Of a DNA stretch of 64,000 nucleotides, positions 36,311-47,044 are shown piece after piece; within the stretch, counting starts at the first letter, position 1; each line of letters begins with the position of its first letter. Source of the stretch: Vreelandella halophila (GTDB lineage Bacteria > Pseudomonadota > Gammaproteobacteria > Pseudomonadales > Oleiphilaceae). The stretch is taken from NCBI RefSeq assembly GCF_009856365.1, contig NZ_WMEX01000003.1, positions 186,001 through 250,000 on the forward strand, in the 5' to 3' direction. The notes below the pieces were generated by a model. It worked only from the letters and a program-made list of their open reading frames with translations, searched no databases and was not told the origin of the DNA. The position numbers and the translations under genes were made by a program.

Positions 36311-38119
36311 ATGCAGAAACTCGCCTGGTTCCATGTCCCCGCCCTTGCACTGACCCTCATCCTCGGGGGCTGCTCCGGCCTGGCCACCGATCCCGGAGAG
36401 GGGGACACTGCCCGCGAAGAGCAACCCGCCGACTCCCCTGACAGTGGTACGGATGACACCACAGAGGAATCCGTGGAATCCGCGGTCATGGATTCCGAGG
36501 AGATCGAGTACCGGGATTTTCCGCCCGATGTGCTCTTCGCCCTGCTGAGTGCCGAGCTGGCCGCCCAGCGTGGCCGTTACGACGTCACGCTGATGAACTA
36601 CGCCCAGTCCGCTGCTGACACCCAGGACCCCGCGGTGATCCGCCGGGCCATGCAGATCGCCCAGGCGCTGGATGCCACCAACGCCCAGCGCCAGATCGCC
36701 GAGGTCTGGCTCAAGAAGGAACCCAACCACCCCCAGGCCCTGCGCATTGCCGCACTGGCGGAACTGCGCGAAGGCAGCCTGGAGCAGGCGCTGTCCTACA
36801 TGGAAAAGCTCCATCAGCAGGGCGGCGAAGCCCAGTTCGACACCCTTGCCAACCAGGCGCGCGCGCTCCCGGCCGAACAGCAGCAACAGATGCTGGATCT
36901 CTACGGGCGGATGCACGAACGCCACCCCGACGCCACCGCCATCACCTACAGCCTGGCGCTGCTCAACGACAACACCGGCAACAGCAAGCGTGCCCTGGCG
37001 CTGACGGAATCCCTGGTAGCGCAAGAGAGCAACTACCAGCCCGCCGTGACCCTCAAGGGCAAACTGCTCTATGACCTGGATCGGGGCGAGGAGGCGATCG
37101 ACTACCTGCGCGAGCAGGCCCGGCGCTTCCCGGACAACCGTCGGCTGGGCACCCTCTACGCCCGTGTTCTGGTCAACGAAGGCAAGCTGCAGGCCGCGGA
37201 GGACGAATTCGAGGCCCTGATGGATCGGTTCCCCGAAGCCACTGGCCTCAAGCTCTCACGGGCCCTCGTGGCACTGGAGAACGATCACCCCGATACCGCT
37301 GAAACACTGCTCAATGAACTCCTGGCGGAAGGGGTTCACACCAACCAGGCTCACTTCTATCTGGGCCGGCTTGCGGACAGGCGCGACAACCCCAACGAAG
37401 CGCTGCACCATTACGCCCAGGTGCAGGGCGGCAACCATTTCTTCCAGGCTCTCGCCCGCGCCAGCTACATCCGGGCCGAACAGGGTGAGCTGGAGGCGGT
37501 GCGCAGCAACCTGGAGAACCTCCGCTCACGCCTGCCGGGCCAGAGCGCCCGACTGTGGCAGATGGAGATCAACCTCCTGCTGGATCTGGGGGCGCCGGAA
37601 AAGGCTCTGGACGTTGCCAGTGATGCCCTCGAACAGACCCCGGACAACACCGAAATCCGCTACACCCGCGCCATGCTGCGCGAGCGCACCGGCGACATCG
37701 AGGGCATGGAAGCCGACCTCCGCCAGGTGCTCGAGGCGGAACCGGAGAATGCCGTGGCCATGAATGCGCTCGGCTACACCCTGACAGTGCACACCGAGCG
37801 TTATGAAGAGGCGGAAAAGCTCATCATGCAGGCGCTCGAAATGGATCCCGACAACCCGGCCATCCTCGACAGCGCCGGCTGGATCCACTACCACCGGGGC
37901 CAGCACGAGAAAGCCCTGGACTATCTGGGCAGGGCCTATGAGCGCCTCCAGGACCCGGAGATCGCCGCTCACCTCGGTCGGGTGCTGTGGGCCGTGGACC
38001 GCCGGGAAGAAGCCCGCACCCTGTGGCGCCGCACCCTGGAGGAAACGGACAGCACGGAAGCACTGAAGCCGCTCCTCGACATTCTTGAGGAACTGGACCT
38101 CGAACCGGAGACCCTGTAA
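36311..38119 (+). CDS. TPR-repeat lipoprotein upstream of lolB
   Basis: 602 residues: a lipoprotein signal (MQKLAWFHVPALALTLILGGC, lipid-accepting Cys at about 21), an acidic low-complexity segment (about 25-60) and then many tetratricopeptide-like helical pairs to the C-terminus, clearest in YEEAEKLIMQALEMDPDNPAILDSAGWIHYHRGQHEKALDYLGRAYER. TPRs form protein-binding scaffolds. ATG 36311 gives the lipobox; 40-codon longer frame start is in a non-conserved leader. The stop overlaps the lolB start by one base. This TPR-lolB-ispE-prs order is common in Chromatiales-type genomes; the molecular role is unknown. Confidence 0.87.
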   Translation: MQKLAWFHVPALALTLILGGCSGLATDPGEGDTAREEQPADSPDSGTDDTTEESVESAVMDSEEIEYRDFPPDVLFALLSAELAAQRGRYDVTLMNYAQSAADTQDPAVIRRAMQIAQALDATNAQRQIAEVWLKKEPNHPQALRIAALAELREGSLEQALSYMEKLHQQGGEAQFDTLANQARALPAEQQQQMLDLYGRMHERHPDATAITYSLALLNDNTGNSKRALALTESLVAQESNYQPAVTLKGKLLYDLDRGEEAIDYLREQARRFPDNRRLGTLYARVLVNEGKLQAAEDEFEALMDRFPEATGLKLSRALVALENDHPDTAETLLNELLAEGVHTNQAHFYLGRLADRRDNPNEALHHYAQVQGGNHFFQALARASYIRAEQGELEAVRSNLENLRSRLPGQSARLWQMEINLLLDLGAPEKALDVASDALEQTPDNTEIRYTRAMLRERTGDIEGMEADLRQVLEAEPENAVAMNALGYTLTVHTERYEEAEKLIMQALEMDPDNPAILDSAGWIHYHRGQHEKALDYLGRAYERLQDPEIAAHLGRVLWAVDRREEARTLWRRTLEETDSTEALKPLLDILEELDLEPETL

Positions 38120-38754
38120 TGAAACAGGCCCAACGCCTGCTCGGCATGGTGGTTCTGGGGGGTCTTCTCCAGGGCTGCATGACCGCGCCGCCGGCGCCAG
38201 CCCCTGATGACAGCCTGACCCGCGCACAGCCGGAAGGCTGGCAGGCCCGCCAGGCCGAACTGCGCACGCTCAACCAATGGACACTCCAGGGCAAGGTGGC
38301 GGTGCGCCATGAGCAGGGCAACGACTCCGCGTTCATCCGCGAGTGGGTCCAGAACGGTGACCAGTTCCTGATCGAGATGTCCTCCGCCTTCATGGGCATG
38401 GGCAGCGTGCGCCTGGAAGGTTCCCCCACCTTCCTCACCATCACGGACTCCGATGGGCAACAGTACCTCTCCGACGACCCGGACGCCCTGATCCGCGAAA
38501 CCCTGGGCTGGTCGCTGCCGGTGGAAGCCCTGTACATCTGGGTGCGCGGCCTGCCACTGCAGGACAGCCCGGCCGATGTCTTCTTTGATCAACAGGGCCG
38601 GATCAGTCATCTGCGCCAACAGGGCTGGGAAATCCATTACAGCAACTATGCCACCCTGGCCGGCGTTGAGGCAGTACCACACAGCCTCACGGCGACGCGT
38701 AACGACCTGCGCCTGCGGCTGGTCATCACCCGGTGGACGCCTGAAACCCCATGA
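38119..38754 (+). CDS. lolB: Outer membrane lipoprotein insertase LolB
   Basis: LolB takes lipoproteins from LolA and inserts them into the outer membrane. 211 residues: lipobox near LLQGC (Cys about 20), then the LolB barrel with WTLQGKVAVRHEQGNDSAFIREW and LPVEALYIWVRGLP. It overlaps the TPR gene by one base (TAATG) and ispE by four (ATGA), so the three are coupled. Typical length and order. Confidence 0.95.
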   Translation: MKQAQRLLGMVVLGGLLQGCMTAPPAPAPDDSLTRAQPEGWQARQAELRTLNQWTLQGKVAVRHEQGNDSAFIREWVQNGDQFLIEMSSAFMGMGSVRLEGSPTFLTITDSDGQQYLSDDPDALIRETLGWSLPVEALYIWVRGLPLQDSPADVFFDQQGRISHLRQQGWEIHYSNYATLAGVEAVPHSLTATRNDLRLRLVITRWTPETP

Positions 38755-39599
38755 CCCCCCTGGACCTGCCCGCCCCGGCCAAACTCAACCTCTTCCTGCA
38801 CATTACCGGGCGCCGGAATGACGGCTATCACGAACTCCAGACCCTGTTCCAGTTCCTGGACCACAGTGACCGGCTGCGGATCACCCCCCGTAATGACGGC
38901 CTGATCCGGGTGCATGGCCCGGAGTGGCTGCCGCCCGGTGATAACCTCATCACGCGCGCCGCGGAACGCCTCCGGGCACGCACCGGCACTGGCCTGGGCG
39001 CCGAGATCGAACTGACCAAGATCCTGCCCGCCGGCGGTGGTCTGGGCGGCGGCAGCTCCGATGCGGCCACCGCCCTGGTGGGCCTCAACCACCTCTGGGA
39101 AACCGGACTGAGCCGGCCACAACTGGCCACCCTGGGTCTGGAGCTGGGGGCCGACGTGCCCGTGTTCATTCATGGTGTTGCCGCCTGGGGCGAAGGCGTG
39201 GGCGAACAGCTCACCCCGGTTGTGCCCCCCGAACACTGGTATCTCGTGCTGGTTCCGGAGGTCGAAATCAGTACCGCAAAAATCTTTGGTCATCCCGACT
39301 TGACACGGGACACCCCGAAACGCAGAATACGCACCGCTTTTGAGGGTAGCGACGGGTTCCGAAACGACTGTGAACCCATCGTGCGTCAGCTTTACCCGGC
39401 CGTGGACCAGGCTCTTGAATGGCTTGGGCAATACGGTGAAGCCCGGCTCACGGGCACAGGGGGTTGCGTTTTCTGTCCTTTCGAGACACAATCCGCAGCC
39501 ATTGACGCACACGCGGAGAAACCCTCAGGCATCAACGGTTTCATCGCCCAGAGCAGAAACCGGTCTCCACTGTACACGCAACTGGGTGAACTGGATTGA
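38751..39599 (+). CDS. ispE: 4-diphosphocytidyl-2-C-methyl-D-erythritol kinase IspE
   Basis: A GHMP kinase of the MEP isoprenoid pathway. 282 residues: [33 protein letters not shown]-binding [25 protein letters not shown], and a C-terminal LTGTGGCVF motif. Coupled to lolB by ATGA. The stop lies 19 bases before tRNA-Gln, so the transcript likely runs into the tRNA and prs. Confidence 0.97.
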   Translation: MTPLDLPAPAKLNLFLHITGRRNDGYHELQTLFQFLDHSDRLRITPRNDGLIRVHGPEWLPPGDNLITRAAERLRARTGTGLGAEIELTKILPAGGGLGGGSSDAATALVGLNHLWETGLSRPQLATLGLELGADVPVFIHGVAAWGEGVGEQLTPVVPPEHWYLVLVPEVEISTAKIFGHPDLTRDTPKRRIRTAFEGSDGFRNDCEPIVRQLYPAVDQALEWLGQYGEARLTGTGGCVFCPFETQSAAIDAHAEKPSGINGFIAQSRNRSPLYTQLGELD

Positions 39600-39618
39600 T
39601 GCCGGATAAACGATCAGA

Positions 39619-39693
39619 TGGGGTGTCGCCAAGTGGTAAGGCAGCGGGTTTTGATCCCGTCATTCGCAGGTTCGAATCCTGCCACCCCAGCCA
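39619..39693 (+). tRNA. tRNA-Gln (UUG anticodon)
   Basis: A 75-base cloverleaf with CCA encoded. Acceptor arms TGGGGTG / CACCCCA pair fully, discriminator G, T arm GCAGG-TTCGAAT-CCTGC, and anticodon loop TTTTGAT giving anticodon TTG. It lies between ispE and prs, a conserved location. Some open frames run through it but have no coding value. Confidence 0.97.
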
Positions 39694-39748
39694 TCTTCCC
39701 CCTTCCGAACCGCACGAACGCTCAGACGAACCGCAGAGGGATTCAATC

Positions 39749-40705
39749 GTGTCCAACCTGATGGTGTTCGCGGGGAATGCCAATCCCCGACTGGCCCGCA
39801 ATGTCTCAAAACGCCTGAATATCCCGCTCGGTGACGCCACCGTCGCGAAGTTCAGTGATGGCGAAACCACGGTCGAGCTCAACGAGAATGTACGTGGCCG
39901 TGACGTCTTCATCCTGCAGTCCACCTGCGCCCCGACCAACGACAACCTGATGGAACTGCTGGTCATGGTGGACGCCCTGCGCCGCGCCTCGGCAGCACGC
40001 ATCACGGCCGTTGTGCCCTACTTCGGGTACGCGCGCCAGGATCGCCGCCCACGTTCCAGCCGGGTCTCCATCACCGCCAAGCTGGTGGCGGACATGGTCA
40101 CCAGCGCCGGTATCGACCGCGTTCTGACGGTCGACCTGCACGCGGACCAGATCCAGGGCTTCTTCGACATCCCGGTGGACAACATCTACGCCACGCCGGT
40201 GCTGCTGGACGACATTGAGCGCCAGCACATCAACGAGGACTACGTGATCGTTTCCCCGGACGTTGGCGGCGTGGTGCGGGCCCGTGCCATCGCCAAGCTG
40301 CTGGACGCGGACCTGGCGATCATCGACAAGCGCCGCCCGCGCGCCAACGACTCCCAGGTCATGCACATCATCGGTGATGTAAAGGACAAGACCTGCATCC
40401 TGGTCGACGACATCGTCGACACCGCCGGCACCCTGTGCAAGGCCGCCAACGCCCTCAAGGAGCATGGCGCCAACAGCGTGCGCTCCTACATCGTGCACCC
40501 GGTTCTCTCCGGTCCCGCCATCGACAACATCCAGTCCTCGCGCCTGGATGAACTCGTCGTCACGGACACGATTCCGCTGAGTGACAAAGGCGCTCAGTGT
40601 GATAAAATCCGCTCCCTCGATATGTCGGGCCTGCTTGCGGAGTCCATCCGCCGGGTCTGCAACGAGGAATCCATCAGCGCCATGTTCGACTACAACATCG
40701 AGTGA
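39749..40705 (+). CDS. prs: Ribose-phosphate pyrophosphokinase Prs
   Basis: Makes PRPP from ribose-5-phosphate and ATP. 318 residues: [45 protein letters not shown], the PRPP loop [14 protein letters not shown] and [11 protein letters not shown]. The start is GTG at 39749, eight bases after AGAGGG; the ATG in the tRNA region upstream is rejected because the frame would run through tRNA-Gln. Next gene rplY follows after about 113 bases. Confidence 0.97.
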   Translation: MSNLMVFAGNANPRLARNVSKRLNIPLGDATVAKFSDGETTVELNENVRGRDVFILQSTCAPTNDNLMELLVMVDALRRASAARITAVVPYFGYARQDRRPRSSRVSITAKLVADMVTSAGIDRVLTVDLHADQIQGFFDIPVDNIYATPVLLDDIERQHINEDYVIVSPDVGGVVRARAIAKLLDADLAIIDKRRPRANDSQVMHIIGDVKDKTCILVDDIVDTAGTLCKAANALKEHGANSVRSYIVHPVLSGPAIDNIQSSRLDELVVTDTIPLSDKGAQCDKIRSLDMSGLLAESIRRVCNEESISAMFDYNIE

Positions 40706-40743
40706 ATCGGTGCCGTGGTCGCGCGGCGTTATTGACTGTTAAC

Positions 40744-40758
40744 CAGCCCCAAGGGCTG
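40744..40758 (+). other. Hairpin in the rplY leader
   Basis: CAGCCC-CAA-GGGCTG forms a perfect 6-bp stem with a 3-base loop in the 113-base gap between prs and rplY. No U-tract follows, so it is not a canonical terminator. It could be part of an autoregulatory site for L25 or a partial terminator of prs. No strong promoter is evident next to it. Confidence 0.35.
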
Positions 40759-40818
40759 ATTCGAACCGTCCACGGACCAGAGCCTGGTCGCGGGCCCCGT
40801 GGATGCCCAGGAGGAACC

Positions 40819-41475
40819 ATGGCACAAGAATTTGAACTTGAAGCATTCCAGCGCGACGTCAAAGGGAAGGGTGCGAGCCGCCGCCTGCGTCGCGTTGAGC
40901 GCAAGATCCCGGCCATCGTCTACGGCGGCGAAGGCAAGGATCCGATGCCGATCACGCTCTGGCACAATGACCTGAAAAAGGCGATCGAGAACGAAGCCTT
41001 CTTCACGCATATCATTTCCCTGAGCATCGACGGCAAGAAGGAAGACGTGATCATCAAGGATCTTCAGCGTCATCCCTACAAGCCGATCCTGACCCACGCG
41101 GACTTCCAGCGCGTCGAGAAGGGCCACAAGATCAACGTCACGGTCCCGGTCCACTTCCTCAATGAGGAAAGCGCGCCGGCGATCAAGCTTGAGGGCGGTG
41201 TCGTCTCCCACGACGCCATGGAAGTCGAAGTGACCTGCCTGCCGGACGATCTGCCCGAGTACCTCGAGGTGGACATGAACGAGGTGGCACTCGAGCAGAT
41301 CGTGCACCTGTCGGACCTCAAGCTGCCCAAGGGCGTCGAGATCGTTGCCCTGCAGCATGGCGAAGACCACGACCAGCCGGTTGTCTCCGTGCACAAGCCC
41401 AAGGGCAAGAAGGCCGAGGAAGCCGGCGGTGGCGGCTCTGCCGACAGCGACGAAGAGGAAGGCGGCGAGGAATAA
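40819..41475 (+). CDS. rplY: 50S ribosomal protein L25 (CTC/TL5 type)
   Basis: L25 binds 5S rRNA; the long CTC form has an added C-terminal domain. 218 residues: EAFQRDVKGKGASRRLRRVERKIPAIVYGG (5S rRNA-binding part), LKKAIENEAFFTHIISL, LTHADFQRV, and the TL5-type C-terminal domain with HDAMEVEVTCLPDDLPEYLEVD. The tail is acidic and Gly-rich (about 195-218). AGGAGGAACC precedes ATG 40819. Upstream of pth, as usual. Confidence 0.96.
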   Translation: MAQEFELEAFQRDVKGKGASRRLRRVERKIPAIVYGGEGKDPMPITLWHNDLKKAIENEAFFTHIISLSIDGKKEDVIIKDLQRHPYKPILTHADFQRVEKGHKINVTVPVHFLNEESAPAIKLEGGVVSHDAMEVEVTCLPDDLPEYLEVDMNEVALEQIVHLSDLKLPKGVEIVALQHGEDHDQPVVSVHKPKGKKAEEAGGGGSADSDEEEGGEE

Positions 41476-41496
41476 GCCGCCCGTTCAGGCCCCGCT

Positions 41497-42087
41497 ATGG
41501 CATCCGACGTGGTCAGGCTCATTGCCGGGCTCGGCAACCCCGGGCCCAAATACGCCGGAACCCGCCACAACGCCGGGGCCTGGCTTGTGGAGATGCTCGC
41601 CCGGGAAGCCGGGCAGCCCCTGCGTGAAGAGCGTAAGTTCCTGGGTTACCACAGCAAGGTGATCTGGCAGGGGCAGGATCTCCACCTGCTTTTCCCCACG
41701 ACCTACATGAACCACAGCGGCCGTTCCCTGAAGGCGCTGAGTGACTTCTTCCGTATCCCACCCGAATCCATACTGGTTGCCCATGACGAGCTCGACCTGC
41801 CCCCCGGCACGGCACGGTTCAAGAAAGGCGGTGGCCATGGAGGCCATAACGGGCTGCGGGACATCATCAGCCATCTGGGCAGTTCGGACTTCCACAGGCT
41901 GCGCGTGGGCGTGGGTCATCCCGGCGACAGCAAGCAGGTCATCAACTACGTGCTCAGTAACGCCGGCAAGCGGGAAATGAACGCGATCGAGGCGGCACTG
42001 GACGAAACCGTGCGCGCCCTGCCGGACGCCCTCCGGGGAGACTGGAGCACGGCCATGAACCGCCTGCACGCGTTCCGTCACGAGTAA
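41497..42087 (+). CDS. pth: Peptidyl-tRNA hydrolase
   Basis: Releases tRNA from drop-off peptidyl-tRNA. 196 residues: LIAGLGNPGPKYAGTRHNAGAW with the catalytic His, FLGYHSKV, TYMNHSGRSL, and the KGGGHGGHNGLRD segment. It follows rplY by 21 bases and precedes ychF by 38 bases; this triplet is conserved in gammaproteobacteria. Confidence 0.97.
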   Translation: MASDVVRLIAGLGNPGPKYAGTRHNAGAWLVEMLAREAGQPLREERKFLGYHSKVIWQGQDLHLLFPTTYMNHSGRSLKALSDFFRIPPESILVAHDELDLPPGTARFKKGGGHGGHNGLRDIISHLGSSDFHRLRVGVGHPGDSKQVINYVLSNAGKREMNAIEAALDETVRALPDALRGDWSTAMNRLHAFRHE

Positions 42088-42125
42088 CCATCATTCATCA
42101 CGAACTCCGTTAAGGATCACAGGCT

Positions 42126-43217
<1,092 letters not shown>

Positions 43218-43225
43218 CCCCGTCC

Positions 43226-43261
43226 ACCGGGTCTGACAGCATACTCGTTGTCAGACCCGGT
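43226..43261 (+). terminator. 13-bp hairpin after ychF, without a U-tract
   Basis: Arms ACCGGGTCTGACA (43226-43238) and TGTCAGACCCGGT (43249-43261) are perfectly complementary, with a 10-base loop. It begins nine bases after the ychF stop, so it is well placed as a transcript end, but no run of T follows. It may be Rho-assisted, a stability hairpin, or a protein-binding palindrome. A run of nine C follows at 43267-43275. Confidence 0.5.
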
Positions 43262-43405
43262 AAACGCCCCCCCCCTGCCAGTCAGCCTTTTCTTTTCCGC
43301 CATTCCTTGCATTCCCCATCGCTATAAGCTTGATTTGGCAGAGACATTGCTTATGCAGATGCACTAGCATGAACGCTCGCACACAAGCCATCCGAGGACG
43401 ACGAC

Positions 43406-44521
43406 ATGCAGATTGGGGTCCCGAAGGAGATCAAGAGCCAGGAGTTTCGGGTTGGGCTGACACCGGAGGCGGTCGGGGAACTGGCAGCAAACGGGCATTC
43501 CGTGTACGTGGAGACCGGCGCCGGCCAGGGTATTGACGCCAGCGACGAGCACTACCAGCAGGCAGGCGCCCATATACTGCCCCATGCTGAGGCAGTATTC
43601 AGCAACGCGGAACTCATCGTTAAGGTCAAAGAGCCCCAACCCAGCGAATGTGAGCTGCTGGGACCACAGCACATACTGTTCACCTACCTCCACCTGGCAC
43701 CGGATAAGGCGTTGACCGACGCCCTCATGAACTCTGGTGCCACCTGTATCGCCTATGAAACCGTTACGGATGACCAGGGCCGCTTACCACTCCTGCGCCC
43801 GATGTCACAGGTAGCCGGTCGGCTGTCCGCCCAGGCGGGAGCACAGGCTCTGGAGAGCATCTTCGCGGGCCGTGGCCTGCTTATGGGAGGTGTTCCCGGG
43901 GTGATGCCAGCCCGGGTAACCGTCATTGGCGGGGGCGTGGTTGGGCAGAACGCCATCCAGATCGCGCTGGGCATGGGCGCGGAAGTCACGGTTCTGGATC
44001 GCAGTCCGGACGTCCTCGAGCGCCTGTCCCATCAATTCGGGCCAGCCCTGAAAACGCTCTATGCCACAGGATCCAGCCTGGAAGGGGCTGTTCTGGACAG
44101 TGACCTGGTGATCGGCGCTGTCCTTGTCAGTGGCGCCGGCGCTCCCAAGCTTGTTACGCGTGATATGGTCAAGCGGATGAACAGCGGTGCGGTGTTGGTG
44201 GACGTCGCCATCGATCAGGGCGGCTGCTTCGAGACCAGTCAGCCCACGACCCATGCCGACCCCACCTACGTGGTGGATGGTGTCGTCCATTACTGTGTGG
44301 CCAATATGCCAGGCGCCGTTCCCAGAACGTCCACACTGGCTCTCACCAATGCCACATTGCCACATGTCCTCAGCCTCGCTGACCAGGGCTGGCGCGAGGC
44401 ATTGCGGGCGGACTCCAACCTGCGCAATGGCCTGAACGTAGCGGATGGCGTACTGACCTGCGTTCCGGTGGCACAAAGCCAGGGGCGGAGCGCCACCTCC
44501 CCTGAAGACATACTCGGCTGA
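43406..44521 (+). CDS. ald: Alanine dehydrogenase
   Basis: Reversible NAD-dependent deamination of L-alanine to pyruvate and ammonia. 371 residues: IGVPKEIKSQEFRVGLTPEAV, LIVKVKEPQPSE (substrate Lys), HILFTYLHLAPD (His), and Rossmann motif VIGGGVVGQNAIQIALGMGAEV. GAGGAC precedes the ATG. A symporter of the AGCS family follows 40 bases later, so the pair probably imports and degrades alanine. Confidence 0.96.
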   Translation: MQIGVPKEIKSQEFRVGLTPEAVGELAANGHSVYVETGAGQGIDASDEHYQQAGAHILPHAEAVFSNAELIVKVKEPQPSECELLGPQHILFTYLHLAPDKALTDALMNSGATCIAYETVTDDQGRLPLLRPMSQVAGRLSAQAGAQALESIFAGRGLLMGGVPGVMPARVTVIGGGVVGQNAIQIALGMGAEVTVLDRSPDVLERLSHQFGPALKTLYATGSSLEGAVLDSDLVIGAVLVSGAGAPKLVTRDMVKRMNSGAVLVDVAIDQGGCFETSQPTTHADPTYVVDGVVHYCVANMPGAVPRTSTLALTNATLPHVLSLADQGWREALRADSNLRNGLNVADGVLTCVPVAQSQGRSATSPEDILG

Positions 44522-44561
44522 AGCCGTCATTCCCATAGAAAAACCAGAACTGGAGGACTGC

Positions 44562-45917
44562 ATGGAAACACTAATGAGCGCACTGGAGAGCATAAGCAGC
44601 GTCGTGTGGGGACCCGCGATGCTGGTTCTGCTGCTCGGCACCGGCCTCTTTCTGACGCTGGGGCTGCGCGGCATGCCCATACGCCGCATCGGTTACGGCT
44701 TCAAGCAAATGTTCCTGGGCCGGAGCTCCCAGGAAGAAGGCGAGATCACCCCTTTCCAGGCCCTTTCCACCAGCCTGTCCGCAACCATTGGTACCGGTAA
44801 CATCGGCGGTGTGGCCACAGCCATTGCACTGGGCGGACCGGGCGCCGTGTTCTGGATGTGGATGACGGCGCTGGTGGGCATGGCCACCAAGTACGCGGAG
44901 GCCCTCCTCGCCGTTAAGTACCGCGAGGTTGATGAAGACGGGCGCTACGTCGGCGGGCCCATGTACTACATCAAGAACGGCCTGGGGGCGCGCTGGCACT
45001 GGCTGGGTGTCCTGTTCGCCTTCTTTGCCATGGTGGCGGCTTTCGGGATCGGTAACACTGTGCAGGCCAACGCCGTGGCGGATGTGGTCGAAGCCAACCT
45101 GTCGGTACCCCCATGGGTGACCGGAGTGGTACTGGCCGTGTTGGTGTTCCTCGTGATCATCGGTGGTATACGCCGCATCGCCCACCTCACCGAAAAGGTG
45201 GTTCCGCTGATGGCCGTGATCTACATCCTGGGCGCGCTTGCCGTCATCCTCTGGAACCTGCCCGAGGTTCCCGGCGCACTGGCAAACATCGTCACCGGCG
45301 CGTTCACTGGAACGGCGGCCACTGGCGGGTTCGCAGGTGCTGCTGTATGGGCAGCGCTGCGCTTCGGTGTGGCACGTGGCGTGTTCTCCAATGAGGCCGG
45401 CCTTGGCTCCGCCCCCATCGCGCATGCGGCGGCACAGACCAACAGCCCGGTACGCCAGGGCACCGTGGGCATGATGGGGACCTTCATCGACACCATTGTG
45501 GTGTGCACCATGACGGCCCTCGTGATTGTGCTTACCGGGGCATGGGAAACCGGCGAGTCAGGCGCGGCCCTGACCTCCATGGCCTTCAACCAGGGCATCC
45601 CTGGCGGTAACTGGGTGGTCACCTTCGGCATGATCTTCTTCGCCTTTACCACCATCGTGGCCTGGAGCTATTACGGCGAGCGCAGTGCCGAGTTCCTGTT
45701 CGGCGTCAAGGTGATCATGCCTTACCGTTACCTGTGGGTTGTCCTGCTGGTGCTGGGCGCCGTGGCCAACCTGGAGCTGATCTGGCTGATCGCGGATGTG
45801 CTCAACGCCCTGATGGCCATCCCCAACCTGATCGCACTGCTCGCCCTCTCCGGCACGGTATTCGCTGTTACCCGGGAGTACTTCGCCAAAGAGGGTGCTG
45901 AAGGTCATTCAGGCTGA
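44562..45917 (+). CDS. Sodium:alanine symporter (AGCS family)
   Basis: 451 residues with about ten to eleven membrane segments. Family motifs: the N-terminal [41 protein letters not shown] and GPMYYIKNG, then [23 protein letters not shown] carriers import alanine or glycine with sodium or protons. GGAGGACTGC precedes ATG 44562. With ald immediately upstream, alanine is the likely substrate. Confidence 0.94.
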   Translation: METLMSALESISSVVWGPAMLVLLLGTGLFLTLGLRGMPIRRIGYGFKQMFLGRSSQEEGEITPFQALSTSLSATIGTGNIGGVATAIALGGPGAVFWMWMTALVGMATKYAEALLAVKYREVDEDGRYVGGPMYYIKNGLGARWHWLGVLFAFFAMVAAFGIGNTVQANAVADVVEANLSVPPWVTGVVLAVLVFLVIIGGIRRIAHLTEKVVPLMAVIYILGALAVILWNLPEVPGALANIVTGAFTGTAATGGFAGAAVWAALRFGVARGVFSNEAGLGSAPIAHAAAQTNSPVRQGTVGMMGTFIDTIVVCTMTALVIVLTGAWETGESGAALTSMAFNQGIPGGNWVVTFGMIFFAFTTIVAWSYYGERSAEFLFGVKVIMPYRYLWVVLLVLGAVANLELIWLIADVLNALMAIPNLIALLALSGTVFAVTREYFAKEGAEGHSG

Positions 45918-45938
45918 TCGGCCGTTCTGGCCACAATT

Positions 45939-45962
45939 CCCGGGGTGCCTTGACACCCCGGG
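45939..45962 (+). terminator. Hairpin after the alanine symporter gene
   Basis: Arms CCCGGGGTG (45939-45947) and CACCCCGGG (45954-45962) with a 6-base loop lie 21 bases after the symporter stop. The sequence downstream is GAAAAATCC, not a U-tract in the sense strand. Its position makes it a likely transcript end, but not a classical intrinsic terminator. Confidence 0.5.
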
Positions 45963-46019
45963 GAAAAATCCAGAGAATACGCGCCTCAACGCCGAAGGTC
46001 AGGCGTTGGACGGGTTTGC

Positions 46020-46096
46020 GGCAAGGTAGCTCAGTTGGTTAGAGCACGGCACTCATAATGCCGGGGTCGGCGGTTCGAATCCGCCCCTTGCTACCA
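46020..46096 (+). tRNA. tRNA-Met (CAU anticodon), elongator type
   Basis: 77 bases with CCA encoded. The acceptor GGCAAGG pairs with CCTTGCT (first pair G-U), then D arm GCTC...GAGC, anticodon loop CTCATAA, variable loop GGGTC, T arm GGCGG-TTCGAAT-CCGCC. The D and variable-loop bases match elongator Met; a lysidine-type tRNA-Ile cannot be excluded from sequence alone. An intrinsic terminator follows. Confidence 0.95.
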
Positions 46097-46104
46097 GTAT
46101 TCAG

Positions 46105-46134
46105 AAAGCCGCAGTGAACGCTGCGGCTTTTTTT
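46105..46134 (+). terminator. Intrinsic terminator after tRNA-Met
   Basis: Perfect 10-bp arms AAAGCCGCAG (46105-46114) and CTGCGGCTTT (46121-46130), a 6-base loop and seven T to 46134. It ends tRNA transcription and stands only 15 bases before the uppP ATG, so uppP depends on partial read-through or a promoter inside or just after this stem. Confidence 0.85.
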
Positions 46135-46149
46135 ATGGGTCATCACGCC

Positions 46150-46947
46150 ATGGACCTCTGGCAGATCATCGTACTGGCCATTATCCAGGGCCTGACGGAA
46201 TTCCTTCCGATCAGCAGCTCGGCCCATCTCATTCTCCCCTCAGCGGTGCTCAACTGGCAGGATCAGGGCCTGGCCTTCGACGTGGCCGTGCACGTGGGCT
46301 CACTCTGTGCCGTGCTCAGCTATTTCCGCCGGGATGTGTTCCGCATGGGTAACGCCTGGGTACGGGATACCGCCCAGCGGACCGTCACCGAAGACAGCCG
46401 GCTGGCCTGGGCGGTCATCCTGGGCACCATTCCCGCGGGCCTGGCCGGTCTGCTGCTCAACGATTTTGTTGAGGACGAACTCCGCTCAGGCTGGGTCATC
46501 GCCGCCACCACCATCGGCTTCGGCCTGCTGCTCTGGTGGTCGGATGCCGCCGGTTCGCGCCGGCGCCAACTGAGCAGCGTTACGCTCAGGGATGCCCTGC
46601 TCATTGGTCTCGCCCAGGCCCTGGCACTGATCCCGGGGACCTCGCGCTCCGGCATCACCATCACCGCCGCCCTCTTCCTGGGCCTGCGGCGGGAAGATGC
46701 GGCGCGCTTCTCCTTCTGGCTCTCCATCCCGCTGATCACGGCCGCCGGTGCCCTCAAGACCCTGGAGCTCATCGAACAGGGCGGCGCCACGGACTGGCAC
46801 GCCATCGCCTCGGGCACGCTGCTCTCGTTCATCAGTGCCCTGCTGTGCATTCACCTGTTCCTGCGCTTCCTGGAGCGGATCGGGCTCATGCCCTACGTCA
46901 TCTACCGGCTGGCCCTGGGAGCGCTGCTGATCCTGGTTCTCTGGTGA
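46150..46947 (+). CDS. uppP: Undecaprenyl-diphosphatase UppP (BacA family)
   Basis: Dephosphorylates undecaprenyl diphosphate to recycle the peptidoglycan carrier. 265 residues, multi-spanning. Signatures: QGLTEFLPISSSAHLIL (first catalytic motif, Glu and Ser), FDVAVHVGSL, and LIPGTSRSGITITAALFLGL (second motif). ATG 46150 gives the family start; ATG 46114 overlaps the tRNA terminator and is rejected. No SD is obvious upstream of 46150. Confidence 0.96.
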   Translation: MDLWQIIVLAIIQGLTEFLPISSSAHLILPSAVLNWQDQGLAFDVAVHVGSLCAVLSYFRRDVFRMGNAWVRDTAQRTVTEDSRLAWAVILGTIPAGLAGLLLNDFVEDELRSGWVIAATTIGFGLLLWWSDAAGSRRRQLSSVTLRDALLIGLAQALALIPGTSRSGITITAALFLGLRREDAARFSFWLSIPLITAAGALKTLELIEQGGATDWHAIASGTLLSFISALLCIHLFLRFLERIGLMPYVIYRLALGALLILVLW

Positions 46948-47044
46948 TGGATTCCGATTAAGATCCCTAAATGGGGGTGAATACGCGGCGTTTTGTATTA
47001 GGCTTGTCGGGTGCACATCCAACAACAAGCAAGAGAGGCGCCCA

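Noticed and set aside
39596-39748. A longer start for prs running through tRNA-Gln
   Set aside because: The frame covers the tRNA gene and gives a non-conserved N-terminus; GTG 39749 fits the family and has an SD.
43267-43275. C9 tract as a phase-variable switch of ald
   Set aside because: It lies more than 120 bases upstream of ald, outside any coding frame or promoter element I can define; nine C in GC-rich DNA may be chance.
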